This document shows positions 36,241 to 45,183 of a DNA stretch of 64,000 bases, in pieces. The stretch lies in contig CACEBI010000001.1 in the NCBI GenBank assembly GCA_902557705.1, forward strand, positions 1 to 64,000, in the 5' to 3' direction. The stretch comes from an uncultured SAR86 cluster bacterium (GTDB lineage: Bacteria; Pseudomonadota; Gammaproteobacteria; Magnimaribacterales; D2472). The notes below the pieces were generated by a model, which was not told the origin of the DNA, ran no database searches, and was given only the letters and a program-made list of their open reading frames with translations. Positions within the stretch are counted from its first letter, which is position 1; the number at the start of each line of letters is the position of its first letter. The translations under genes and the position numbers were made by a program.

Positions 36241-37134
36241 ATGCTTGATTGGGGAAATTTAGAATATTTTATCTCGTGTGCAAATCATGGCACCTTGAGT
36301 GGTTGTGCTAAAGAAATGGGCGTTAACCACTCTACCGTTTCCAGGAAAATTGAAAAACTTGAAAAAGAATTAGCCATCAAATTATTTGAAAGAAGAAATT
36401 CAGGGTATGCGTTAACAGTTCACGGTAAAGATTTATACAAAGAAGTCCAAAAAATTGATTTTAAAATCTCAGCATTAAAAGAAAGATTTATACCCAATCC
36501 TGATTTAATGGATGGAAAGCTGGTAATCTACAAACAGGGCGAGGGTGGCAACAATATGACTAATATTATTACCAAACTTAGAAAGAATTTCCCTAACCTC
36601 AATATTCATATAATGAATCATTCTGATTCAAGTGACCTTACTACAGAAATGTATGACATTGGATTTGTCGGAACTACTAATCCTCCTGAAGATTCAATAG
36701 CAACTTTGCTTGGTGAATTAAATATGCATATATATGGAAGCAAAGAATACTTTAAGAAAGTCAAAAATATTGATGATTTTGAATGGGTAACGTATATAAG
36801 AAAAGATCAAGCAGATACCAATTTTGTAGTTAATAGTTTTTTTCAAAATCCAAATATAATAATTTCTTCAAACTCCTATCAAGACGCACACGCATTCGTA
36901 TCCTCAGGAAATGGGGTTACTTTTCTGACAGACTTAGATGGTGATAATGACCCCAGATTGGTTCCATTTAAAAAAGAAGATTACTCATTTAAGATTGGTT
37001 TTTATTTAATACAACATGAACTTTCTAGATCAAATCCTATTGTTAGAGCAGTAAAACAAACTGTATTAGAAAATATAGAAGAGCTTTTAAAGGGTACTAA
37101 TTTCGTAGCAGCTAGTAGCCTAAAAAAGAACTAA
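36241..37134 (+). CDS. LysR-family transcriptional regulator
   Basis: 297 residues. The N-terminal winged helix-turn-helix reads LDWGNLEYFISCANHGTLSG, then AKEMGVNHSTVSRKIEKLEKE and LFERRNSGYALTVHG, the standard LysR pattern. The C-terminal part (about 90-290) is an effector-binding domain weakly like the periplasmic-binding fold. It is divergent from the ten-gene dehalogenase unit and precedes the large TonB-dependent receptor on its own strand, so it most likely controls one or both. The inducer is unknown. Confidence 0.92.
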   Translation: MLDWGNLEYFISCANHGTLSGCAKEMGVNHSTVSRKIEKLEKELAIKLFERRNSGYALTVHGKDLYKEVQKIDFKISALKERFIPNPDLMDGKLVIYKQGEGGNNMTNIITKLRKNFPNLNIHIMNHSDSSDLTTEMYDIGFVGTTNPPEDSIATLLGELNMHIYGSKEYFKKVKNIDDFEWVTYIRKDQADTNFVVNSFFQNPNIIISSNSYQDAHAFVSSGNGVTFLTDLDGDNDPRLVPFKKEDYSFKIGFYLIQHELSRSNPIVRAVKQTVLENIEELLKGTNFVAASSLKKN

Positions 37135-37168
37135 ATTTTATACATAACTATACTGTTGGATAATTCTC

Positions 37169-37183
37169 ATACTCTGATAGTAT
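37169..37183. promoter_or_regulatory. LysR-box-like dyad upstream of the TonB-dependent receptor
   Basis: ATAC (37169-37172) and GTAT (37180-37183) pair across seven bases, giving the T-N11-A shape of LysR-type boxes (T at 37170, A at 37182). It lies 75 bases before the receptor start and just downstream of a LysR gene. Short dyads occur by chance in AT-rich DNA, so this is tentative. Confidence 0.3.
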
Positions 37184-37257
37184 ACGAACAAAGTTATTGT
37201 TTAATTTGTGATATCTTTTTAAGTTGAATAGATAAAAGTCTACAGGGGGACTATAGA

Positions 37258-39687
37258 ATGAAAAATTTTTTTAGCACAGTGATGTTTTTTGGTGTTCTTT
37301 TTGCACCTTTAAGTCTAATTTCTCAAGATTCAGGTGGAATTGAAGAAGTAATTGTTTCAGCAACAAAAACTGAAGCAAATGCTCAAGATATTCCAATGGT
37401 GGTTGATGTTTTGACTGCTTCTCAAATTGAAGATATGAATATTACAACTGCAAGAGATATTGACTCTGCATTACCAACGTTAATCATTAATTATAACGTT
37501 GATCCATTTAATGCATCTATGAGAATAAGAGGTATTGGAACCAGTCAAAGTGATGCATCCTTAGAGTCTGATGTAGCACTTGTTGTAGATGGAGTCTATC
37601 TTAACAAAACAGGTTTAGGATTAAATGATCTTATAGATATTGAAAGAATTGAAGTCCTTCAAGGTCCTCAAGGTACCTTATATGGTAAGAACTCAAATGC
37701 AGGTGTTGTTAATATAACGACAAAAACACCAAGGCCTGGTGATTCAGACGGTTTTGTTCATTATGAAAGTGGCGATTTTAATTCAACAAGAGTAACCTCA
37801 GCGATGAGTTTTGGCCTTTCAGATTCTACCGCCATTAGATTAAGTGCAAATGTAAATGAGTCAGATGGCTATATGACAAACATGGTTGATGGTCAGCCTG
37901 CAAATGGTGTTGATGATTCAGTGATTGGGTTAAAGATTTATCATGAAAATGAAAAACTTAGTTATGTATTTTCTCATTCAGATGTTTCAAAAAAATCTAC
38001 ATGTTGTGCTGTAGATAGTGTGCCAACATCTTCACAGGTAGCAATTGGAATTCCTTTATTGGGAAGAACTCCATCAGATAACGATTATACAAATTATAAG
38101 TACGCAACTTCACCAGGGACGCCTAATTTTAATTTAGATTCAACATTAACATCTCTCAAAGTTGATCAAGAAAGAGAAAACGGAACTCTAACTTATATCA
38201 TTGCGAGGAATAAATACGATGCATTTAGGCATTGGGATGCAGATTTTACATCCCTTGACATGCTTACACTTAAGAGAAATATGCCAGGTAAGTCATTAAC
38301 TAATGAATTAAGATTTAGTTCAAACATGATGGGCAACAAAGAATATACAGTTGGGTTATTTTTCCTTGATGCTGAATATGGAGAGTCAGGCGGTTATCCA
38401 AATAAAGCTGCAATTGAAGTTGGTCCTGATTTTTCACCTGTTTGGGGAACATGGTTTACACAACTTAGTACTCAGGCTCAACAGTTAGGAGCTTTAGCCG
38501 CAGCAGGTGCTGCCTCACCTGCACAATTAGCTGCACTTCAGGGACTTCAAGCAGCTCTTCCAGGTGTTGGTGGTTTTTTTGCAACAACAGAGGCTGGAGA
38601 TCAGATTGCTCAAGACATGATGTGGTCTGACGAAACAGCGGCTATCTTTGGAAGAATGACAGTTCATGTTTCTGATACTTTCAGATACACAATTGGCGCT
38701 AGATATACTACAGAAGAAAAAGATGCTGATTTATATGCTCAAGCTTTATTGGGTGGAGCTGTAAGTCCTACCTTGGCTGGTTTATTAGGTAATCCTGCTA
38801 TTGTTGGTCTTCCAAGACAGGCTGTGCTTGGCAATGCTTGGCCATTTAGTGGTTTCTTACAAAATGTAGATAACAATTTTTCAAGATCTGATAGCGCAAC
38901 AACATGGTCGTTCAGCGTTCAAAAAGATCTTTCAGATGATGTAATGCTTTATGCAGCCGCTGCAACTGGTTACAAAGCTGGTGGTTTTAACTCTACCTCT
39001 GGTGATACAGGCGATATGAGAGCTTTTGATAAGACTGAAACAACTAATTTTGAAGTTGGTATTAAATCAAGATTAATGAACAATAAAGTTCAGCTTAACG
39101 CTACTGCTTTTTCAATGGACACAGATGGCCAACATTACATTACACAAAGTCCAACAGGTACTGGAACTATTGTTGGAAATGCAACCGAGACAGCAGAGAG
39201 ACTAGGGTTTGATTTAAATATTGTTGCTAAATTAACATCAAATCTGACTTTAAATATGTCATATTTTACTGTTGATGATGGCTCCCCAGATATCCTATCT
39301 AATGCTGCAGCAAGGTTAACTCCTGATGATGCATATACGATTGGACTTTCTCATAATTTCCCTCTAGGAAATGGAAATATGTTCTCAAGAGTTGATTATT
39401 CATATGATGGCCCATACGAATACTCTTCAGCTCCAATGCTCTCACCACAATGGCAAGCTCAATTACCAGCTGCCTACCCAGAGCTTGCAGAGAAAGAAGA
39501 TCAAGAATTTTTAAACTATAAAATTGGTTGGAGAAATGATTCATGGGAACTTGCTTATTCAGTTAAAAATGCAACCGACAACAATTATGTTAGGTTAGTA
39601 TTAATAGCAAGCGGAATAAGTGGAGTTAATGGAATGACTATGGGTGCACCTGAAACTCATAGCTTTAGTGTTAAATATAACTTCTAA
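37258..39687 (+). CDS. TonB-dependent receptor
   Basis: Outer-membrane transporter of 809 residues. A signal peptide (about 1-23, ending LISQ) precedes the TonB-box-like GIEEVIVSATKTEANAQ, the plug domain (about 40-165, with RIRGIGTSQSDA and VEVLQGPQGTLYGKNSNAGVVNI) and the barrel ending HSFSVKYNF with terminal Phe. An Ala/Gln-rich loop (about residues 400-440, LAAAGAASPAQLAALQ) is probably an extracellular insert. A strong ribosome site, AGGGGGAC, precedes the ATG. Placement beside the LysR gene and degradation unit suggests import of that unit's substrate. No ligand can be assigned. Confidence 0.93.
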   Translation: MKNFFSTVMFFGVLFAPLSLISQDSGGIEEVIVSATKTEANAQDIPMVVDVLTASQIEDMNITTARDIDSALPTLIINYNVDPFNASMRIRGIGTSQSDASLESDVALVVDGVYLNKTGLGLNDLIDIERIEVLQGPQGTLYGKNSNAGVVNITTKTPRPGDSDGFVHYESGDFNSTRVTSAMSFGLSDSTAIRLSANVNESDGYMTNMVDGQPANGVDDSVIGLKIYHENEKLSYVFSHSDVSKKSTCCAVDSVPTSSQVAIGIPLLGRTPSDNDYTNYKYATSPGTPNFNLDSTLTSLKVDQERENGTLTYIIARNKYDAFRHWDADFTSLDMLTLKRNMPGKSLTNELRFSSNMMGNKEYTVGLFFLDAEYGESGGYPNKAAIEVGPDFSPVWGTWFTQLSTQAQQLGALAAAGAASPAQLAALQGLQAALPGVGGFFATTEAGDQIAQDMMWSDETAAIFGRMTVHVSDTFRYTIGARYTTEEKDADLYAQALLGGAVSPTLAGLLGNPAIVGLPRQAVLGNAWPFSGFLQNVDNNFSRSDSATTWSFSVQKDLSDDVMLYAAAATGYKAGGFNSTSGDTGDMRAFDKTETTNFEVGIKSRLMNNKVQLNATAFSMDTDGQHYITQSPTGTGTIVGNATETAERLGFDLNIVAKLTSNLTLNMSYFTVDDGSPDILSNAAARLTPDDAYTIGLSHNFPLGNGNMFSRVDYSYDGPYEYSSAPMLSPQWQAQLPAAYPELAEKEDQEFLNYKIGWRNDSWELAYSVKNATDNNYVRLVLIASGISGVNGMTMGAPETHSFSVKYNF

Positions 39688-39701
39688 TTGATTAGAATAT
39701 T

Positions 39702-39729
39702 AAAAAAGGGAGCTCATGCTCCCTTTTTT
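39702..39729. terminator. Bidirectional intrinsic terminator
   Basis: GGGAGC (39708-39713) pairs with GCTCCC (39718-39723) around TCAT, flanked by A6 and T6 runs, so it works in both directions. It separates the convergent TonB-dependent receptor and acyl-CoA dehydrogenase genes. Confidence 0.92.
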
Positions 39730-39745
39730 ATTATGTATCTAAAAT

Positions 39746-40960
39746 CTAACCCGACAATGATCTTATGGTAAGTTTTGCCAACTGCGACATATGAACTTCA
39801 TCTGGACCATCTGCAATTCTACAAAATCTGCTTGTAGTAAATATATGAGCTAACGGAGTATCCTGAGACACGCCCATGCCTCCAAATATCTGTATTGCTC
39901 TGCTAGAGACATCTTCACACATTTTTGGCGCTACTATTTTTAACATTGAGATGTAATCTCTTGCAGCATCAATTCCATATTTATCCATTTTTTCAGCAGC
40001 AGATAAAACAAGTAATCGACATTGCTCAATATCGCACCGACTTCTTGCTATTTCATGTTGAACACTAGTTTTCTTAATAAGAGCTTCACCAAAGGCAACT
40101 CTATTTTGCGCTCTTTCACACATGAGCTCCAAAGATCTTTGAGCCATACCAACAAACATCATCGCATATTGAAACCTTCCTGGACCAAGTCTGCCCTGAG
40201 CTATTTCAAATCCTCTTCCTTCACCTAATATAAGATTAGACACCGGAACACGAACATTTTTAAAAACAACATCACCTTCACCACCAGGAGAGTGATATTC
40301 GCCTAGAGATCTCAAGGCTCTTGTAATTGAAAATCCCTCAGCATCAGTGGGCACAATGATTGTTGAATGTTGTGTATGTCGAGAGTTCTCAGGATTTGAT
40401 TTTCCCATAACAAGCATAAATTTACATTTGGGTGAGATAACACCAGTTGTCCACCATTTTTTTCCATTTAGAACATACTCATCACCATCACGTCTAATTT
40501 CTAGTTCCATATTTGTTGCATCCGATGAAGCAACATCTGGTTCTGTCATTGCATATGCTGATCTAATTTCACCTGCTAATAATGGTTCGAGCCATTCTTT
40601 TTGTTGTTCAGGAGTTCCATATTTTGCTAATACTTCCATATTGCCTCTATCAGGGGCATTACAATTAAAGATTTGTTGTGCCCATGCAGACTTAGACATT
40701 GTTTCAAAAAGCCCTGCAATTTCTAAATTTGTTAGGCCAGGACTCCAAGGAGCATATTCTTTTGGTAAAAATAAATTCCATAGTTCTTGTTTTTTTGCTT
40801 CTTTTTTTAGATCTTCATACCAATCAGGATATTGCCAGAGGTTGTCTTGATTGCTTGTAAACTCATCATAGTCTCTTTCACGAGGATAAATATGCTCCTC
40901 CATGAATACTTCAAGTCTTTCATTTATTTCTTTTGCTTTATCACTTACTTCAAATGCCAT
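39746..40960 (-). CDS. Acyl-CoA dehydrogenase
   Basis: FAD enzyme that introduces the alpha-beta double bond in acyl-CoA thioesters. The 404 residues include the substrate/FAD signature YAMTEPDVASSDATN, WWTTGVISPKCK, GEGRGFEIAQGRLGPGR and the C-terminal QIFGGMGVSQDTPLAHIFTTSR. The N-terminal helical part is longer than in the classic short-chain enzymes and fits the group near ACAD10/11, whose substrates are often branched or hydroxylated acyl-CoAs. It converges on the TonB-dependent receptor. It may belong to the same catabolic theme as the dehalogenase unit, but nothing proves it. Confidence 0.92.
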   Translation of the reverse strand: MAFEVSDKAKEINERLEVFMEEHIYPRERDYDEFTSNQDNLWQYPDWYEDLKKEAKKQELWNLFLPKEYAPWSPGLTNLEIAGLFETMSKSAWAQQIFNCNAPDRGNMEVLAKYGTPEQQKEWLEPLLAGEIRSAYAMTEPDVASSDATNMELEIRRDGDEYVLNGKKWWTTGVISPKCKFMLVMGKSNPENSRHTQHSTIIVPTDAEGFSITRALRSLGEYHSPGGEGDVVFKNVRVPVSNLILGEGRGFEIAQGRLGPGRFQYAMMFVGMAQRSLELMCERAQNRVAFGEALIKKTSVQHEIARSRCDIEQCRLLVLSAAEKMDKYGIDAARDYISMLKIVAPKMCEDVSSRAIQIFGGMGVSQDTPLAHIFTTSRFCRIADGPDEVHMSQLAKLTIRSLSG

Positions 40961-41083
40961 AATTTTTCTTGTTAATTAACTTTTAAAAAGTTTATAGCTA
41001 TATTAATAACAATGGTATATTTAATTTTTATCAGGAACCCTTTAAAAAAGAATAACGGAATATCAATTAAGGTCTCATAAGTT

Positions 41084-41344
41084 ATGCATAAAGATTATTG
41101 GCGAGCTAATCTTAAAATTCTAATCATTCTCTTATCAATATGGTTTTTGGTTTCTTTTGGTTTTGGAATCATATTTTCAGATTCTCTTGATCAATATCAA
41201 ATTGGCGGCTTCAAGCTAGGATTTTGGTTTGCTCAACAAGGAAGTATTTATTTGTTTGTTGTTCTTATCTTTATCTATGTTCATTTAATGAATAAATTAG
41301 ATAAGAAATACAAAGATCATAATGATGAGGAAGATAAATATTAA
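41084..41344 (+). CDS. DUF4212 small subunit of a sodium:solute symporter
   Basis: 86 residues with two transmembrane segments (about 10-30 and 48-68) and the family pattern HKDYWRANLKILIILLSIWF then GFKLGFWFAQQGSIYLFVVLIF. DUF4212 proteins are encoded directly before VC_2705-type symporters and are thought to form a complex with them. The stop shares a base with the next start (TAATG). Confidence 0.92.
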   Translation: MHKDYWRANLKILIILLSIWFLVSFGFGIIFSDSLDQYQIGGFKLGFWFAQQGSIYLFVVLIFIYVHLMNKLDKKYKDHNDEEDKY

Positions 41345-43092
41345 TGGATACTCAATCATTAACTTATTTGTTTGTTGGTTTATCTTTTGCACTATATATT
41401 GGAATTGCCATTTGGTCTCGTGCACAGTCAACAAATGATTTTTATATAGCAGGAAAAGGAGTCAACCCTGTTGCAAATGGTATGGCTACCGCAGCAGATT
41501 GGATGTCAGCCGCTTCTTTTATCTCTATGGCAGGCCTTATAGCTTTTCTTGGAAAAGATGGTTCTGTTTATTTAATGGGATGGACCGGGGGTTATGTATT
41601 GCTTGCGTTATTGCTAGCTCCTTATTTAAGAAAATTTGGTCAATATACTGTTCCGGACTTTATTGGAACTAGATATTATTCTAATGCCGCAAGGTTAGTT
41701 GCAGTCATATGTTTAATATTTGTTTCTTTTACCTACGTGGCTGGACAAATGCGAGGAGTTGGCATTGTTTTTTCAAGATTTCTTGAAGTAGATATTAATC
41801 TTGGAGTTGTAATAGGTATGTGTATTGTCTTTTTTTACGCAGTCCTTGGAGGAATGAAAGGAATTACTTACACCCAAGTAGCCCAATACTGCGTATTAAT
41901 TTTTGCTTATTTAGTTCCAGCTATCTTTATATCAATTTTAGTAACTGGCAATCCAGTTCCGCAGCTGGGTTTTGGCGATACCCTTGTTGATAGTTCAACC
42001 TATCTTTTAGATAAATTAGATCAGGTCACAACAGATTTAGGATTTAATGCATATACTGAAAACTCGAAGAGTAAAATTGATATCTTTTGTATCACAGCAG
42101 CTTTAATGTTTGGAACTGCAGGCCTGCCGCATGTAATTGTTAGGTTCTTTACGGTGCCAAAAGTTAGTGATGCTAGAAAGTCTGCGGGTTATGCACTAAT
42201 TTTTATTGCGATTTTATATTCAACAGCTCCTGCAGTATCAGCTTTTGCAAGAATTAATTTTATTGATTCTGTTCAAAATGTTGAATATCAATCTTCACCA
42301 GAGTGGTTCCAGAACTGGGAGGATATAGGTCTAATCGCATGGAAAGATAAAAATGAGGATGGCTTAATTCAATACTCAGCAGGGGACGCTTTAGAAGGAA
42401 CTAAACCTAAGTTTGTTGAAGGCGAGGGGAATTATGGAGAGAGACTGGTTAGTAACGCCGCTAATCAAGCAAACAATAATGAGGTATATATTGATAAAGA
42501 TATTATGGTATTAGCCAATCCTGAAATAGCACAATTGCCGGGCTGGGTTATTGCTCTCGTAGCAGCTGGAGCTCTAGCTGCGGCATTATCAACTGCAGCA
42601 GGATTGCTTTTGGTGATATCTGCATCCGTTTCTCATGATTTGCTTAAGAAAACTTTCATGCCAAAAATTACTGATAAACAAGAGCTGTTATACGCAAGAT
42701 GTTCTGCGGCAGTAGCTATATTAGTTGCAGGATTGTTTGGAATATATCCCCCAGGTTTTGTAGCTCAGGTGGTAGCTTTTGCTTTTGGGCTTGCAGCATC
42801 TACCATTTTTCCAGCTCTATTTCTTGGCATTTTTTATAAAAGATTAAATATGCAAGGAGCAATTGCCGGAATGCTATCAGGATTAATATTTACATCTTCA
42901 TATATTATCTATTTTAAATTCATTAATATTGAATTTAATTATGCCCAACACTGGTTTTTGGGTATTTCACCTGAAGGTATAGGTTTTATTGGAATGATGA
43001 TTAACATTGTTATTGCTTTAGCTGTCTCCAGTTTTTATAGCAAGCCCCCAGAACATGTTTATGAAATGGTAGACAATATAAGGAGACCTTAA
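41344..43092 (+). CDS. Sodium:solute symporter, VC_2705/ActP-like
   Basis: Inner-membrane carrier of 582 residues with about 13 helices. SSS-family features are DFYIAGKGVNPVANGMATAADWMSAASFIS, the GMKGITYTQVAQY segment and the region AALSTAAGLLLVISASVSHD. Together with the preceding DUF4212 subunit it fits the group related to acetate permease ActP. Likely cargo is acetate or another short carboxylate, but this is by homology only. A polar loop at about 325-390 (YSAGDALEGTKPKFVEG) is longer than in ActP. An SDR gene starts at its last base. Confidence 0.9.
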   Translation: MDTQSLTYLFVGLSFALYIGIAIWSRAQSTNDFYIAGKGVNPVANGMATAADWMSAASFISMAGLIAFLGKDGSVYLMGWTGGYVLLALLLAPYLRKFGQYTVPDFIGTRYYSNAARLVAVICLIFVSFTYVAGQMRGVGIVFSRFLEVDINLGVVIGMCIVFFYAVLGGMKGITYTQVAQYCVLIFAYLVPAIFISILVTGNPVPQLGFGDTLVDSSTYLLDKLDQVTTDLGFNAYTENSKSKIDIFCITAALMFGTAGLPHVIVRFFTVPKVSDARKSAGYALIFIAILYSTAPAVSAFARINFIDSVQNVEYQSSPEWFQNWEDIGLIAWKDKNEDGLIQYSAGDALEGTKPKFVEGEGNYGERLVSNAANQANNNEVYIDKDIMVLANPEIAQLPGWVIALVAAGALAAALSTAAGLLLVISASVSHDLLKKTFMPKITDKQELLYARCSAAVAILVAGLFGIYPPGFVAQVVAFAFGLAASTIFPALFLGIFYKRLNMQGAIAGMLSGLIFTSSYIIYFKFINIEFNYAQHWFLGISPEGIGFIGMMINIVIALAVSSFYSKPPEHVYEMVDNIRRP

Positions 43093-43808
43093 TGGATAAA
43101 AATGTAGCAATCATTGGTGCGTCTGGAGCAATAGGTAATGCATTTGTAGAGCATTATTCTGACGATCAATCAGTTAACAAGGTATTTGCATTTTCAAGAA
43201 AAAAACAAAGTTATGAAAATAAGAAAGTTCAAAGTTTTGAGTTAGATATTGAAAATCAAAATAGCATTCAAGATGCAGCGGAAAAAATCAAAGAAAACCG
43301 TCTAAATCATATCATTGTTGCTACAGGGGTTTTGCACTCTGAGAGCTTTGGCCCTGAAAAAAGTATTAAAGATATTAATCATGACAGCATGACGAAAGTT
43401 ATGAGCGTTAATACGATTGGTCCTTCATTAGTTGGCAGATACTTCATACCATTACTAACAAAAGATACTAAGTCTGTCATGGCCTTTTTAAGCGCAAGGG
43501 TAGGGAGTATTTCAGACAATAAATTGGGTGGCTGGTACTCATATAGAGCAAGCAAAACAGCACTTAATCAGATAATAAAAAACTTTAGTATTGAATTAAA
43601 AAGAACAAACCCAAATGCAATTGTTTTAGGACTTCAACCCGGAACAGTAGATAGCAATCTTAGCGAGCCATTTAAGAAAAATGTAGCAAAAGGTAAGTTA
43701 TTCACTCCAGAACAAAGCAGAGAGTTGCTTTCAGATGTAATTGAAAATGCAACAACAAAAGACTCTGGAAACTTATTAGCATATGATGGAGAAACTATTT
43801 CTCCATAA
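43092..43808 (+). CDS. Short-chain dehydrogenase/reductase (CsgA-like)
   Basis: 238 residues. The Rossmann site is VAIIGASGAIGNAFVEHY, the central NTIGPSLV segment follows, and the catalytic YxxxK is in WYSYRASKTALNQII. The shape resembles the C-factor/CsgA-like SDRs of many proteobacteria, which have no settled substrate. It is coupled to the symporter (one shared base). Confidence 0.85.
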   Translation: MDKNVAIIGASGAIGNAFVEHYSDDQSVNKVFAFSRKKQSYENKKVQSFELDIENQNSIQDAAEKIKENRLNHIIVATGVLHSESFGPEKSIKDINHDSMTKVMSVNTIGPSLVGRYFIPLLTKDTKSVMAFLSARVGSISDNKLGGWYSYRASKTALNQIIKNFSIELKRTNPNAIVLGLQPGTVDSNLSEPFKKNVAKGKLFTPEQSRELLSDVIENATTKDSGNLLAYDGETISP

Positions 43809-43811
43809 AAT

Positions 43812-44255
43812 CTAATTGGAAAGTATGCAAAGATACCTTCTTGCTGTTACCTCATTATTTTTATCATACTCTGCAACAAAAGCATCTCTTGCTTCAATAT
43901 CTGACTCAGCTCTTGTATTTTGATTCCAATCCCACCATCTTTCTTGTTCAGGCAAAGATTTGTGAATCACGTGAGTGCTTAACCTAAAGACTTCTTCACT
44001 CGGTCCATTATTTTCTTCGCTTGGTAGGTATTGTATAGAAGGTACTACCTCTACATCAAAACCTCTATCTTTATAATATGCCTCATGCATCTTGGTTGCA
44101 TTTAGCCAGCCCTCGATAGTCCCACCTTCAATAAGTTTAGCGACATAGTAATTAGCAGGACTACCCTTGCAATCTGATGGTTTTGGCAAACCCTTGTGAT
44201 CATCTGAGTAAACATTAAAAGAAATAATAGCTAAAGTTGTTATAAGGTACTTCAT
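43812..44255 (-). CDS. Secreted protein of unknown function
   Basis: 147 residues from the chosen start: a signal peptide (1-16, MKYLITTLAIISFNVYS) followed by an acidic domain with two cysteines (SDCKGSPANYYVAKLIEGG near 20-40 and RRYLCILSN at the end). The start is ATG 44255, preceded by a strong GGAGGTG ribosome site. A longer frame to 44300 has no such site and would add an unrelated segment. No family recognised. It lies downstream of proteorhodopsin on the same strand but beyond its terminator, so it is probably expressed separately. Confidence 0.65.
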   Translation of the reverse strand: MKYLITTLAIISFNVYSDDHKGLPKPSDCKGSPANYYVAKLIEGGTIEGWLNATKMHEAYYKDRGFDVEVVPSIQYLPSEENNGPSEEVFRLSTHVIHKSLPEQERWWDWNQNTRAESDIEARDAFVAEYDKNNEVTARRYLCILSN

Positions 44256-44323
44256 TATTTTCACCTCCAATAAGCAATAATAAAAATTATTAAAACACAC
44301 TTTTTGCTACAAGCTGGCAATAA

Positions 44324-44355
44324 ATATAAAAAAACCCGGTATAAAACCGGGTTTT
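44324..44355 (-). terminator. Intrinsic terminator of the proteorhodopsin gene
   Basis: A perfect ten-base stem, AAAACCCGGT (44331-44340) with ACCGGGTTTT (44346-44355), loop ATAAA. On the minus strand the stem is followed by a run of seven T. It begins 24 bases after the proteorhodopsin stop. Confidence 0.94.
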
Positions 44356-44379
44356 AATTTTTAAGTATCTATTACTTAA

Positions 44380-45126
44380 TTATGCACTAGATTCTTTGAC
44401 AGCAACATTCCAAATGATTAAACCAAATAGAATCTTGTTAACAAAGTCAGCAAGGTTATAAATTAAGTTTAGATTCATAGCTGATGATCCATCGCCTACT
44501 AGGTAGCCTGAAGCATATCCAAGTGGGTAAATTGCCCAACCAACTATAATAATCCACATCATTGTATTGTATGCAGACTGAACTGCAGGACTTGCTGTAT
44601 TGCATGCAGACTTACCCTCACCAGCCCAAAGCTCATAGATCATGTAAATCCAAGCTAACATTCCAACAATGAAAGCAGGCATAGCTGCCATTATTCCAGC
44701 TTCGCCCATGTATCCGAATACAAGCATTACAAGAGAACCAATTAATAGTTTCTTAAATAATGAACCTGCAACATTGGTTGCAGCAGCAAGTATTAAGTAG
44801 AATTCACATATTAATAAAGGTACTGTTAGTAACCAGTCAATATATCTGAATACAGTTGGTGTTTCACCAGTCTCTACCCAGACTCCTCTCATGTACAAGT
44901 AATGCCAAAAAGCAATACCAGTAACAAGACCAGATACTGTTAATGAAGTCTTCCATTTAGCTGAAACTCTATCTCTTTCAATAAAAAAGAATACAGTAGA
45001 AGCTAACAGCGCAGCAGTTACCAACCAAAAAGATACACCAGTATAATCACTAGCATCTAGGTCGCCACCACTAGCAGCAAAAGAAGGAAGCGCAATAACA
45101 CTACCCAAGATTAATAAATATTTCAT
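44380..45126 (-). CDS. Green-light proteorhodopsin
   Basis: Light-driven outward proton pump of the inner membrane, seven helices, 248 residues including a cleavable leader (about 1-17). Key residues are all in place: His75, primary acceptor Asp97 in RYIDWLL, spectral-tuning Leu105 (green-absorbing; blue forms have Gln), donor Glu108 in ICEFYL, and the retinal-binding lysine Lys231 in DFVNKILFG. Nearly every residue agrees with the SAR86 protein I remember. No retinal or carotenoid synthesis gene is in the window, so retinal must be made from a locus elsewhere or taken up. It has its own promoter, ribosome site AGGAG and terminator. Confidence 0.99.
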   Translation of the reverse strand: MKYLLILGSVIALPSFAASGGDLDASDYTGVSFWLVTAALLASTVFFFIERDRVSAKWKTSLTVSGLVTGIAFWHYLYMRGVWVETGETPTVFRYIDWLLTVPLLICEFYLILAAATNVAGSLFKKLLIGSLVMLVFGYMGEAGIMAAMPAFIVGMLAWIYMIYELWAGEGKSACNTASPAVQSAYNTMMWIIIVGWAIYPLGYASGYLVGDGSSAMNLNLIYNLADFVNKILFGLIIWNVAVKESSA

Positions 45127-45145
45127 ATTAAACTCCTATTATTTA

Positions 45146-45162
45146 GAGTAAATAAATTACTC
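45146..45162. promoter_or_regulatory. Small hairpin in the proteorhodopsin leader
   Basis: GAGTAA (45146-45151) pairs with TTACTC (45157-45162) around five bases. In the predicted mRNA it lies between the start site and the AGGAG ribosome site. It may shield or stabilise the 5' end. Evidence is the pairing only. Confidence 0.35.
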
Positions 45163-45183
45163 CCCCGTTAGTATGAACTTAAG

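Noticed and set aside
40347-40850. A 167-codon open frame on the plus strand
   Set aside because: It is wholly antisense to the acyl-CoA dehydrogenase gene, has no ribosome site, and its translation shows no family features; it is a mirror of the real gene's codon usage.
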